Shown: positions 35,555 through 44,532, numbered from the stretch's first letter. The stretch is DNA of 64,000 bases from Nocardioides speluncae (GCF_003121585.1 NZ_QEOO01000005.1:1-64000); one strand, 5' to 3'. The notes: a model not told the origin generated them from the sequence alone. Made by a program: numbers and translations.

Positions 35555-36196
35555 CTAGGGTGTCGGCGGGCCGCTGACGGGCGGCCCGCCGACCGAAGGA
35601 CGATCACCCTCACACAGCGTCTCGGTCACCTGGTCCTCACCCGTCTTCGCGACGTAAGTGACCCGCGCGCACCACTCGCCGTCGACTTTGACCAGCCTAG
35701 TGTCGAGGATCACCGCTCCCTCAGCGCACGGCAGCGCAACGGTCAATCCCGCGATCTTGCCGATCGTCACAGCCGGACATGTCTGGTTCCCGTCGGAGCC
35801 GGGCTGTCCGGAACCGGGCTGCTCGGCATCGGGCGACGAGGTGTCCCCATTCTCGGGAAGTGGGTCACAGGGCGGGATCTCAATGCCGTCGGCCTTCATC
35901 TGGGTGACCTCAGCCTCGCTGGGGCAGGCCGGGAAGCTGGCGGCGTCGGAGCTATCGGGCTCGATAGTGACCGGTGGCTCGGTTTGCGGTGAGCCGGCCT
36001 CGATGATGCCCAACACCCCGACCCCTCCGGCCAGCAGCGCCACGGCCGCCGCAGCACCTCCCCCGAGGATCAGATGGGTCCGTCGGCGCCGTAGGTACCG
36101 GGCCCGTCGCTGCACACTCCGGCGCACCAGGTCGGGGCTCGGCTGCGGGGCCCGGTCCGCGGCCTCGTGGAGCAACGCTTCCATCTCGTGTGGCAT
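35555..36196 (-). CDS. Transmembrane anti-sigma-like protein with six-cysteine ectodomain
   Basis: A 213-residue single-pass membrane protein. The N-terminal 41 residues are cytoplasmic, helical and very basic at the end (RRRARYLRRRRTH-like). The membrane segment is about 42-65. The outside part has six cysteines (91, 110, 140, 157, 176, 195) and ends in a Pro/Gly-rich tail. It lies 13 bases after the sigma gene and is therefore the likely anti-sigma factor, though the classical HxxxCxxC zinc motif is absent. ATG at 36196 follows CCGGAGG. Its ectodomain is shared with the protein at 34372. Confidence 0.85.
   Translation of the reverse strand: MPHEMEALLHEAADRAPQPSPDLVRRSVQRRARYLRRRRTHLILGGGAAAAVALLAGGVGVLGIIEAGSPQTEPPVTIEPDSSDAASFPACPSEAEVTQMKADGIEIPPCDPLPENGDTSSPDAEQPGSGQPGSDGNQTCPAVTIGKIAGLTVALPCAEGAVILDTRLVKVDGEWCARVTYVAKTGEDQVTETLCEGDRPSVGGPPVSGPPTP
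35562..35593. terminator. Terminator hairpin between the convergent passenger genes
   Basis: GTCGGCGGGCCG and CGGCCCGCCGAC form a perfect 12-bp stem with an 8-base loop. It overlaps the last codons of the anti-sigma gene and lies 17 bases after the protease stop, so it may serve both directions. Confidence 0.6.
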
Positions 36197-36209
36197 GACT
36201 TGCCTCCGG

Positions 36210-36701
36210 TCAAAGTGATGGGATGAGAAGATCGGCGCCGAGTTGGTCACGCAGCTTCGCGATCGCCCGTGAGGCTCGGCTCCGCACGGCCGAGTCGGAC
36301 AGCCCTAGGTCGTGGCCGACCTCGGCTACCGTGCGGTCGCCGTAATAGCGGAGAACGATGATCGCCCGATCCGTGCGGGGAAGGCCGACGATCGCTGCAT
36401 GCAGCGCCAGCGACGCGGCGACATCCGGCTCCACCGCCTGCTCGGGTAGGACCTCTGTCGGCACCTCGGTGGAGCTCCGGCGCTGTTTGCCCTTGATGAA
36501 CTGATGGACAAGCACCGTCCGCGCATATCCGGCGGGGTTGTCCAGCCTGGAGCCGCGTTCCCAGCGCGGAAACAGCCTGGCAAAGGTCTCCTGCACCAGG
36601 TCCTCGGCGGCCTGCTGTTCTCCCACGAGGAGCCAGGCCGTGCGGTACAGCATCGGGGTCGTCTCGACCGCGAACTGCTCAAACGACTCGTGCTTGCTCA
36701 C
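36210..36701 (-). CDS. SigE-family ECF RNA polymerase sigma factor
   Basis: A 163-residue ECF sigma factor. Region 2 is about 10-70 (MLYRTAWLLVGEQQAAEDLVQETFARLFPRW), and region 4 is about 100-155 (LPRTDRAIIVLRYYGDRTVAEVGHDLGLSDSAVRSRASRAIAKLR). The profile is that of the actinobacterial SigE family, in which the sigma gene precedes a membrane regulator gene. GTG at 36701 has the ribosome site GAAAGGAC. It begins 20 bases after the tnpR stop, so resolvase, sigma and anti-sigma may be one transcript. Confidence 0.9.
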   Translation of the reverse strand: MSKHESFEQFAVETTPMLYRTAWLLVGEQQAAEDLVQETFARLFPRWERGSRLDNPAGYARTVLVHQFIKGKQRRSSTEVPTEVLPEQAVEPDVAASLALHAAIVGLPRTDRAIIVLRYYGDRTVAEVGHDLGLSDSAVRSRASRAIAKLRDQLGADLLIPSL

Positions 36702-36721
36702 GCTGGGGTCCTTTCGGGCAC

Positions 36722-37459
36722 CTACAACATGTCTGATCCTGCAGGGTCGGCAAACGTTGCATCCTGAGGCGAAATTGACCCGCGCGTGGTCGCCGAGGGC
36801 GGCGCTTGTGTGCGGGCCGCGGCGCGCAGTTCGCGGAGGTCGGGGATGTGGTTGTAGAGGGTGCCGGGGCTGATCCCGAGGAGCTTGGCGATCGAGGTCA
36901 CGCTGTGCTCGGGGTTCGGCAGTAGGTCGCGGGCGGCGCGGATGAGGTCGGCGTCGACCACGGTGGGTCGGCCGCCGACGCGGCCGCGGGCCCGGGCGGC
37001 GGCGAGGCCTTCGTGGGTGCCAGCGACGATGAGCTCGCGGATGAACTCGGCGAGGGCAGCGAAGACGTGGAACACCAGCCGGCCTCCGGGGGTAGTGGTG
37101 TCGAGGTTCTCGTGCAGCGAGGTGAACCCGACGCCGCGACCGCGGAGGTCGCCCACGGTGGTGATCAGGTCCTGCAGCGATCGAGAGAGTCGATCGAGGG
37201 AGGCGACCACCAGGGTATCGCCGGGCCGCATGAACTCGAGCGCGGCGGCCAGCTCGGGGCGGTCGTCGTTCTTGCCGGACCTCTTCTCGGCGAAGATCCG
37301 CCGGCAGCCGGCCCTGGTGAGCGCGTCGAGCTGCCGCTCAAGGTTCTGCTCGGTGGTGGAGACCCGGGCGTAGCCGATCCGGATCTCGGTGAGGACGGCC
37401 GGCTCGGCCGCGAGCAGAGCATCAGGGACTTCGTCGGAGGGGACATCGACCGCGGTCAT
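36722..37459 (-). CDS. tnpR: Serine resolvase (TnpR)
   Basis: A 245-residue serine recombinase. The catalytic domain has IGYARVSTTEQNLERQLDAL (Ser nucleophile about 36), EKRSGKNDDRPELAAALEFM, VASLDRLSRSLQDLI, and a C-terminal helix-turn-helix (VTSIAKLLGISPGTLYNHIPDLRELR, about 187-212). It resolves cointegrates made by the transposase. Its N-terminus is about 25 residues longer than Tn3 resolvase. ATG at 37459 is used. The 364-bp gap to tnpA contains resolvase-type inverted repeats. Confidence 0.9.
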   Translation of the reverse strand: MTAVDVPSDEVPDALLAAEPAVLTEIRIGYARVSTTEQNLERQLDALTRAGCRRIFAEKRSGKNDDRPELAAALEFMRPGDTLVVASLDRLSRSLQDLITTVGDLRGRGVGFTSLHENLDTTTPGGRLVFHVFAALAEFIRELIVAGTHEGLAAARARGRVGGRPTVVDADLIRAARDLLPNPEHSVTSIAKLLGISPGTLYNHIPDLRELRAAARTQAPPSATTRGSISPQDATFADPAGSDML

Positions 37460-37470
37460 GGTGCCGAGCC

Positions 37471-37503
37471 TGTCAGATAACGGTCCACCGGAGGTTGTTG
37501 ACA
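37471..37503. promoter_or_regulatory. Inverted repeat in the res region, site 1
   Basis: TGTCAGATAAC pairs with GTTGTTGACA across 12 bases, about 12 bases upstream of the tnpR start. The 33-bp span suits a resolvase dimer site and would allow autoregulation. Confidence 0.45.
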
Positions 37504-37574
37504 CTCGACGCCGTGAAGGGGTTTTTGAAGATCCGGCCAGGCGCGATCGCGCTCTCAAATCACCGCACTCGGCC

Positions 37575-37604
37575 GCCTTCAACAAAGGAACGTTTGCTGA
37601 AGGC
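37575..37604. promoter_or_regulatory. Inverted repeat in the res region, site 2
   Basis: GCCTTCAACAAA and TTTGCTGAAGGC are 12-base arms with one mismatch around a 6-base centre. The 30-bp span fits a resolvase subsite. Confidence 0.5.
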
Positions 37605-37823
37605 GTGATGTGGCGAGGGCCGGCGGGCGTGGCGGCTGCGGGACCGGTGGGAAAAAGGAGGCCAGTCCCGCAGTCTCCACACCCGGATCAGTGCCAGTTC
37701 TTCCCCCCCGAAGATCTGGCGCGGAGCCCAAGCCACGAGTCGCTCCGCACCTGACCCGGTGCTTGCAGTATCCACCTATCAGGTTGGACCGGTAGCAGAT
37801 TCCCCGATTCAACCGGCCGGGTT

Positions 37824-40800
37824 TCATGCCTCACGAAGCGATAGCCGCCGGCCCATGTTGAGGCGGACCTCGCCGTACGGCTTGACGTGGGTCCAGAACA
37901 GGGGTGTGAGTCCGCGGTGGTCGACGTTGGTCATCCGGTTGGCCCACTCGTCGTCGGCGAGGACGTCTTGGACCATCAGGGTGTTGACGTAGACCAGCGC
38001 GGACTGGAGCACGCGGAGGCAGAGGACCGACAGCTCCTGTTCCTCGCGGCGGTTGGTGGTCAGGTCACCGCCCCTGCCGAAGAAGATGACGTCATTGCCG
38101 CCGTTCCAGGACTCCACGACGTTGAGGCCGGCGTTGATCTCGCGCTGCAGGTCGCGCTCGCGCAGGTAGCGGGCCACGAACAGGGTCTTCTGGGCGCGGC
38201 CGGTCTCGATCATCGCCTGGTAGGTCGGATGGATCGCGTTGGCCTTGGTGAACCTGCGCAGGATCGCCTCGGTCGACCCGGTGCCGGATCGGATCGCGGT
38301 GGCGTACTTGATCATCTGGTCGTACTGCTCGGCGATCACCTCCCACCGGATCGGCCTGGTCAACGCCGGCGCCAGGTGCGGGTAGGCGTCCGGTTCGCCG
38401 GCAGCAGGGCGGTAAAGCTTGACGTGGTTAATCCGCTTGATCCGCGGGAGCAGGTCGAATCCGAGCAGCCGGGTGAGTCCGAAGCCGATCTCGGACTGGC
38501 CGTGGGAGTCGGTGTAGTTGCCCTCGACCTCCATCGTGGTGCCGTGACGCATCGCGCCCTCGATCATCGCCGCGACCTCGGAGGCCGAGCAGCTGATCAG
38601 CTGGGAGTGGATGGCCATCGACTTCTCTTCGACGTGCCAGTAGATGAGTACGCCGCGGCCTCCGTACCGCGAGTGCCACTCGGTGAAGATGTTCTGGTCG
38701 AGCGCCCCGAAGTGGGTCGAGTCTGAGGCGACCGCCGAGGAGCCGGCGCCCCACACGCCCGCCTGGCGGACCGCGAACGTGGCGTTGGCGATCTCGGTGG
38801 CCATCGCCCGAACCACATCGACGGTGAGGTAGCGGCGGCGGACGTAGCGCAGGTCGTCCTCGGAGTGCCCGTGCTCGCCGCCGGCGACCGCGCGGATCCC
38901 GGTGTTGGTGCCGTAGGCGTACACCGCAAGCAGCAGCCGCTCGGCGAGGACCTCGAGGGCCAGGTCGCCGCGGCCCGCGCTCGAGGTGACGCGGTCCAGG
39001 CAGCCAGTGCGCAGCACCGCCTCTTTGAGCATGTCGATCAGCGGGACGGTTCCCCACCTGGAGCCCACCTCGGCCTTGAGCGCCCGCAGGTTCCGCGGCT
39101 CCGGCGCCGGGTCGAGTGCGGAGAGCTTGATCGGCCCTGTTTGCCACGGTCGCGGATCTCGACCCAGTCCAGCGTCGGCAGCTGCTCGTTGAGCGCGGCA
39201 AGCTCGGCCTGCAGCTCGGTGCGCAGCTGGTCGATGAACGCCGAGGGGTCCAGCGGCTTGCGGAGCGCGGCGTAGTGGTCGCTGCGGCGGCTCTCGAAGT
39301 CACGGGGCAGGTCCTCGTCGGGATTACGCCACTTGTCGGCGCCGACCACCCAAATCTCCTTGCAGCGCAGCCGCTCCCGCAGCGCCTGGAAGACGCAGAT
39401 CTCGTAGGTGGACCGGACCACCCTCTGCCGGCCGCGCTTGTCGGTCCGGTACACCAAGGTTTCCCAGTCGCCGGCCACCACGCGGCTGGTCGGAAGATGC
39501 TCGCCGCGCGGGTAGTAGGTCACCCGGCCGTTCTTGTACCGAGCCACCAGGTCCAGCGCGTCGAGTACCGGGCGGTGGGTGGTGTTGGAGGAGCGGAACT
39601 CCAGCACGTCGAGCAGCTCGATCAGCCCGCGCCGGTAGTGGTTGGTGTAGGAGGCCTTCAGCGTGGTCTGCACCGTCCGTCGGTACACCGGCCCCTTCGT
39701 CTTGTACTCGTGTACCAGCTCCTGCAGGGTCTGCTCGCCTCCGGTCACGGCCGGGAACACCACCTCGCGGACCGGATCGTCCGGCGCGTCCAGGGCGGCC
39801 TCGGCGATCGCGAACAAGATGTTCTCCTTGCCGGTGACCTTCTTGAACGCGTTGACCAGCTCCTGGGTCACCCGGTGACTGGCCCGTGCGTTGATCTTGT
39901 GGACCGTGGAGATCAGCAGATCGACCAGGGTGTCGGTGATCTCCCGCTCACGCGCGTGCATCAGTGCCGACAACAGCGTCAGCCGCAGCTCGGTCGGGTG
40001 ATCACGCATGTGCGACGGCGACTCCACCGCCGCGCGGCCACGCCACCCGGCCAGCACCTTTGGCGCAACATTGGCGAACAGGCCGCCCGGAAGTCCGATC
40101 GCGCGGACCGCACGGAGCTTGCGGACCTCGGTCAGCATCGACTCCAGGCTCACGTTGCCCGGAACGGTCTTCACCAGCGCGAGCACCGACTCCTCGCCGG
40201 CGTCGTCCTGGTCGACGTCGTCGACGCCGGCGCCGGCGCCGACCAGGGCCTCCAGCCGCTCAATAGTCGCCCGCGGCAGCCTGCCCGCGATCCGGCACGA
40301 CAACGCAACCTCAGCCTGGTGTAGAGCCGAGCGCACCATCCGGTCCAGCCGGCCCGGTGTCGGCGGCTCGACCCGCTCCTCGCGGCACCGGATCAGTAGC
40401 TGCTCACGGACCACATCGTGGTGCCGCTCGGCCTCGCACACCTCGGACGCCAACCACGCAGTCAGCTTGTCCGCGTCCTCCACCGAGCACACCCGGAAGC
40501 CGAAGTGGCTGCGAACCTGCGCTCTGTGCCGCTCGAGTGTGCGGCCCGACCACTCATAGAGGCCGATCTCCGATGCGGGAACGTCCACCTGGTCAGCAAC
40601 GAACTGCACCACGGTTTCCTGTAGCTCGCCACGGCCACGAGGGAACCGCCCATGCTGGCCGTAGAACTTCAGCAGCAGCGCCAGCCCCAGCTTGCCGGCA
40701 CCGCCCTTGCCGCTCAGGGCCGCCCGCTCGTCGCTCAGCAGAGTCCAGTGCTCAACCAACTCGTCCAGCTCGATCGCCCGATGCACGATCGGCCATACTT

Positions 40801-40831
40801 CCGCGCCGCGTGGCCGCCGACCACCCCTCAC
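37824..40831 (-). pseudogene. tnpA: Tn3-family transposase tnpA, one-base frameshift
   Basis: Together the two frames encode about 1,002 residues, normal for Tn3 TnpA. The first frame (GTG at 40831) runs to LDWVEIRDRGKQG. At about 39131-39136 one C is missing (CAGGGCCGATC instead of CAGGGCCCGATC), and the DDE domain continues in the next frame from IKLSALDP to 37824. The DDE part has ASDSTHFG, YWHVEEKSMAIHS and EVEGNYTDSHGQSE. As read, no full transposase is made, unless by frameshifting or unless the base loss is a sequencing error. Confidence 0.85.
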
Positions 40832-40954
40832 CGCTGATCGCGTCAGATCGCCGCCATCAGCATCCAGACCCGGCCGGCACCCAAATCACAGGCACTTGCT
40901 TCGCAGAGCGCCGATCTGAGCGAAGACGGATCACATCCAGGCACCCTCGGGACT

Positions 40955-40996
40955 CCGAAATGTGGCGGCTGGTGACACGCTTCTTACCAGCGCCCC
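40955..40996 (-). repeat. Right terminal inverted repeat (IRR) of the Tn3 element
   Basis: On the minus strand it begins GGGGCGCTGGTAAGAAGCGT and ends GCCGCCACATTTCGG. It is followed on the plus strand by AAGAC (40997-41001), the second copy of the target duplication. Confidence 0.9.
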
Positions 40997-41001
40997 AAGA
41001 C

Positions 41002-42431
41002 CCATGCGCACGCTGCAGCCGGAACATCCCGCGCATCGCGAAGCGGTGGCCAGAGGGCCGGCTGTGTGTTTCACCTGCTACTACGACGCCGTCCACACCC
41101 GTGGAACATGCCCGGAGTGCCTTCAAGACCGACTGCTGCCCGGCCCGCGCAATGCCGACGGCCAACCCACCTGCGCAACCTGCGCCCAGATCCCCTACGA
41201 CTTCCACTGCGAACGGTGCGATGTCGAAGCCGGACACCATCGCGGCCGACTGTGCGCCCGCTGTGCCCTGCGGGACGACCTCCACGGGCTCTTGGGCGGC
41301 CCACCGGGCAGTCCCGCACGCGTCGGGCTCGTGGATTCCCTCTGTGCATCGGAACGGCCCGAATCGATCTTCGTCTGGAAGCGCTCCCCCAAAGTCCAGG
41401 CCCTCCTTGGTGGCCTCGGCGACGGCACAGTACCCATGACCCACGAAGGACTCGACTCGGTCGACAACAAGCAGGCTGAACACCTCCGTGCACTACTCCA
41501 ACACCACGGCCACCTTCCACCGCGGGACCCGTACCTGCCGCGGTTCGAACGGTGGATCGACGCCAAGCTGGACGGCCTCCCCGACGAGGTCCGCCAGCCC
41601 GTCCAGCACTTCGCGACCTGGCACCACCTTCGGCGCATCCGTGCCAAGGCAGCAGCCGGCGCGTCGATGCGTGGTCCGGTGCACTCGGCCAAGCAGGAGA
41701 TCACCGAAACGGTGAAATTCCTCGTGTGGCTCCATGAGAGCTACCAGCGCACTGCCGCCACGTGTACCCAGCAAGACGTCGATGAGTGGCTGGCCACGGG
41801 CCCGACGACGCGCAGCGCGATCAGGACGTTCTTCGTGCTCGCGAAGAAGTCGCGGCTCAACACCAAGGTCACGATTCAACACCGAGCGGCGAAGACGAGC
41901 CGATCACTCAGCCAGGACCAGCGACTCGCGTGGATCCACGAACTCCTCACCGGCACCAGCGAGTCACTCCCCTACCGCATCGCCGGCATGCTCCTGCTGC
42001 TCTACGCCCAACCGCTGGTGAGAGTTGTTGAGCTCCAGACCAGCGTCATCGACGACGGCGACGAAGGCATGACCATCACGCTCGGAAAGCACGCGACGGA
42101 TGTCCCCGAGCCGTTCGCATCACTCCTACGCGAACACCTCGCCGCGCGACCAAACCTGCGCACCGGCGCCGGTCCCGATAGTCCCTGGCTATTTCCGAGC
42201 ATCAGGGCTGGCCGACACCTGCATCCGAACACCGTCATGGACCGGCTCCGCGACCTCGGGGTCAACCTCCTCGGCGCCCGCAACCGAGCCATCGGCGAGC
42301 TCGTCCTCGAATGCCCGCCCTCGCTCGTGGCGGACGCGCTCGGCTACAGCGCCCAGGTCGCCTTCCTGCATGCCAGCAAGGCTGCTGAGCCCTGGGCCCG
42401 CTACGCCGGCCGGCGGCTCTCAGCACCTTAG
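41002..42431 (+). pseudogene. 3' part of the zinc-finger recombinase-like gene
   Basis: It continues the 5' part at 33942-34028. The first codons (PCARCSRNIPRIAKRWPEGRL) are in the original frame. Near 41065 an extra GT in GTGTGT shifts it, and the rest (CFTCYYDAVHTRGTCPEC to the stop) reads in the other frame. Zinc-knuckle pairs CxxC recur up to about residue 100. The last 200 residues look like a tyrosine-recombinase catalytic domain with degraded motifs: the HxxR box reads RNRAIGEL and the Tyr region is WARYAG. It is disrupted by the transposon and by the 2-base insertion. Confidence 0.75.
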
Positions 42432-42449
42432 ACGCAGTACGGTTCAGCG

Positions 42450-42941
42450 GTGATCCGTGAGGCCAGTTCCGAGGACTTCGACGCCATCGTGAGGCTCTAC
42501 CGCCAACTGCACCCGCAAGACCCGATTCTGGAGGACGGCGCGGACCGCGCCGCGTTCGAGGAGATCCTGAAGACCCCCGGACTCGCGCTGCTTGTCCTTG
42601 AAGCAGACGGCGCGGTGGTAGCCACGACGTACCTCAACGTCATCCCGAACATGACCCGCAGCGCCTCGCCGTACGCCGTGATCGAGAATGTGATTGTCGA
42701 CCAGGCTGTCCGCGGAACGGGGCTCGGTAAGCAGATCATGGCGGCGACCCTCGATGCTGCCTGGGACGCAGGCTGCTACAAGGCCATGCTGCTCACTGGC
42801 TCGCAGACACCCGCGACTCACGCCTTCTACCGCAGCTGCGGCTTCTCCCCCGACGCGAAGAGTGCCTACTTGGCCCGGCCCGGCACATCCATAGCGAGCA
42901 CTAAGAACGCGGCTGGAGGCCGGGACGGGGCCGAAGCTTGA
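42450..42941 (+). CDS. GNAT family N-acetyltransferase
   Basis: A 163-residue GNAT protein. Motif A is ENVIVDQAVRGTGLGKQIM (about 76-94), and motif B is CYKAMLLTGSQTPATHAFYRSCGF (about 110-133). It resembles small acetyltransferases of the PanZ/aminoglycoside type; the substrate is unknown. GTG at 42450 is six bases after TACGGT, so the message is probably leaderless. The last 19 residues after YLARP run into the ISL3/methyltransferase junction and may not be original. It lies 18 bases after the recombinase-like gene. Confidence 0.85.
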   Translation: MIREASSEDFDAIVRLYRQLHPQDPILEDGADRAAFEEILKTPGLALLVLEADGAVVATTYLNVIPNMTRSASPYAVIENVIVDQAVRGTGLGKQIMAATLDAAWDAGCYKAMLLTGSQTPATHAFYRSCGFSPDAKSAYLARPGTSIASTKNAAGGRDGAEA

Positions 42942-43811
42942 AGATCAGGATGCCGAGGTACTTGTTCATCCACTCCTGTTTGTGCGGGTAGCGGCCTCGG
43001 GCTTCCTCCGACAGTTGGGGCTCGATTGCGGTCTCGATCCAGAACCCGGCCGCGCTGAACTCGTTGACAGCCTCGGGTAGCTCTTCGGTGGTGGCGGTCT
43101 TGAACCCGGTGAACCCGTCCATCGCGACGACCTCGATATTGTCGCGCCAGGACTTGTCCCGTTCGGCGAGCCAGGCCTTGAACGCCTGTTTGGGGCGGCC
43201 GGCGACCATGTCCAGAAGCCGCGCCGGCCCGGTGCCGTCGCGGATCGGCGTCAGGTCGATGATCACGGTCACGTACTTGTCGCCACGCCGGGTGTGCCGC
43301 CAGACGTGCTCGTCCACGCCGATGACCTGCACGTCGTCGAAGCGGTGCGGATCGTCGATCAGGACCCGGCGGCCCTCGGCCAGGACCGCGTCGTTGGCGG
43401 TGTTCCACGAGACCCCCAGAGCGTCGGCGACGCGGGCGACACTCAGGTGTTGGCAACCAGGGCTTCCAGCGCCCACCACAGGCCACGTCGCGACAGCGTC
43501 GCCCGCGGCTCGGCGGCCCGCGACGTGTCCTGGCGCCACACGTGACCGCACCCGGTGCACCGGTATCGGCGGAGGCTGACCTCCAACACCGTGGGCCGCC
43601 ACCCGAACGGCTCGTGCGCCAACCGCCGGACCACCGTGTCCCTGGCCGCGCCCTGGCATCCGCAGCGACGACACCATCTGTCGGGCTCGACAACCCGGCA
43701 CCGGAGAATCGCCCGATCGGGCTCCAACCGCTGCCCGAGCACTTCGAGCCCGAGATCATCAAGACGAGCGAACGTGGTCAGGTCAGGGCGGGCGAAGGTA
43801 GCGTCAGACAC
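42901..43811 (-). pseudogene. ISL3-family transposase, frameshifted and fused to a methyltransferase tail
   Basis: GTG at 43811 starts MSDATFARPDLTTFARLDDL, with the ISL3 zinc-finger WCRRCGC...RYRCTGCGHVWRQDT. One missing base near 43452 ends the first frame at LEALVANT. The next frame continues HLSVARVADALGVSWNTA and the DDE part VIGVDEHVWRHTRRGDKY up to TTEELPEAVN. There the transposase stops and about 45 residues identical in kind to the end of the methyltransferase at 49567 follow (FSAAGFWIETA to LRPRPG). More than a third of the transposase is missing. Confidence 0.8.
42911..43068 (-). repeat. Duplicate of the 3' end of the methyltransferase gene at 49567
   Basis: About 155 bases here match roughly 49608-49755 at close to 90% by eye, in the same orientation. 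They encode the last 45-50 residues of that methyltransferase. The left end lies by the GNAT stop and the right end by the break in the ISL3 transposase. Confidence 0.7.
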
Positions 43812-43926
43812 GTCGAGGTCTTCCAGATGGACGGCATAGTCACCTCCATCCTCGGGGAGACCTCGACCCCTACCCGGCCACCGACGCGCCGACCGGACTA
43901 CACCCTCAACTGCGACTGCGAAGAGC
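43069..43926 (-). mobile_element. ISL3-family insertion sequence, 5' portion
   Basis: The right edge carries GGCTCTTCGCAGTCGCAG (minus strand), a typical ISL3 terminal sequence. The transposase gene enters from it but is cut at about 43069. The left terminus is missing. Confidence 0.7.
43558..43926 (-). repeat. ISL3 end, copy 1 of a duplication flanking the DinB gene
   Basis: This stretch is repeated almost exactly at 44533-44817, in the same orientation. Copy 1 keeps the transposase start region that copy 2 has lost. Confidence 0.8.
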
Positions 43927-43974
43927 CCAAATAGCCCCCGGTGCGAGGGTCGGCCCGCGTGCTACGTTCGGGCC

Positions 43975-44481
43975 ATGACTAGACCCAGTGAGATCCTCGG
44001 CAGCGTGGTCGCCGCCAGCGAGCGCGAGCAGCTCGAGACGTTCCTGGATTACCTGCGCGACGCCGTCGTGCGCAAGGCCCGCGGGGTGTCGGAGGAGGAC
44101 GCCCGGCGCAGCCCGGTGCCGACCGGCACCAACCTCGGCGGCCTGATCAAACACCTGCGGTGGGTGGAACTGGGCGGGTTCGCCGAGCAGATCGGGCAGA
44201 TCCCCGCCGCGGAGCTGCCCACGCCGCCGTGGACCGACGCAGACCCGGAGGCCGACCTGCGGCTGGAGCCGAACGAGAAGCTCGACGACGTCATCGGCGC
44301 CTACCAGGCGGAGTGCGACCGCTCCCGCGAGATCGCCGCCCAGCACAGCCTCGACTACGCACCGCGGGGCAGGGAGCTGACGTTGCGGTGGGTGTACCTG
44401 CACGTGATCCTGGAGACCGGCCGGCACGCGGGCCACGCGGACATCCTGCGCGAGATGATCGACGGCAGCGTCGGCGACTGA
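43975..44481 (+). CDS. DinB family (DUF664) protein
   Basis: A 168-residue DinB/DUF664 four-helix protein. It has LETFLDYLRDAVVRKARGVSEEDARRSPVPTGT (about 20-52), LIKHLRWVE with a metal-type His, and the C-terminal HVILETGRHAGHADILREMID, whose His residues complete the usual three-His metal site. Members act as thiol-dependent transferases or have no known role. TACGTT lies six bases before the ATG, so the transcript is leaderless. It sits exactly between two copies of an ISL3 end. Confidence 0.9.
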   Translation: MTRPSEILGSVVAASEREQLETFLDYLRDAVVRKARGVSEEDARRSPVPTGTNLGGLIKHLRWVELGGFAEQIGQIPAAELPTPPWTDADPEADLRLEPNEKLDDVIGAYQAECDRSREIAAQHSLDYAPRGRELTLRWVYLHVILETGRHAGHADILREMIDGSVGD

Positions 44482-44532
44482 CGGCTCGCGGCACGTCGTC
44501 GGTCCGTGTTCCGGTCGTCGGAGGCGGCGTTA

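Larger units (their letters stand above)
37460..37823. other. Likely res (resolution) region of the Tn3 element
   Basis: A non-coding 364-bp region between tnpR and the 3' end of tnpA. It contains two inverted repeats at 37471-37503 and 37575-37604 that resemble resolvase subsites. It may also hold the tnpR promoter. No gene was seen. Confidence 0.55.
34029..40996. mobile_element. Tn3-family transposon with a sigma / anti-sigma / protease passenger module
   Basis: A 6,968-bp element bounded by 42-bp inverted repeats starting GGGG and flanked by a 5-bp AAGAC duplication, as expected for the Tn3 family. It contains tnpA (frameshifted), a serine resolvase tnpR with a res-like region, and four passenger genes: two rightward secreted or anchored proteins and a leftward sigma / anti-sigma pair. 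It has inserted into the third gene of the recombinase operon. The inverted repeats share about 35 of 42 bases. Confidence 0.9.
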
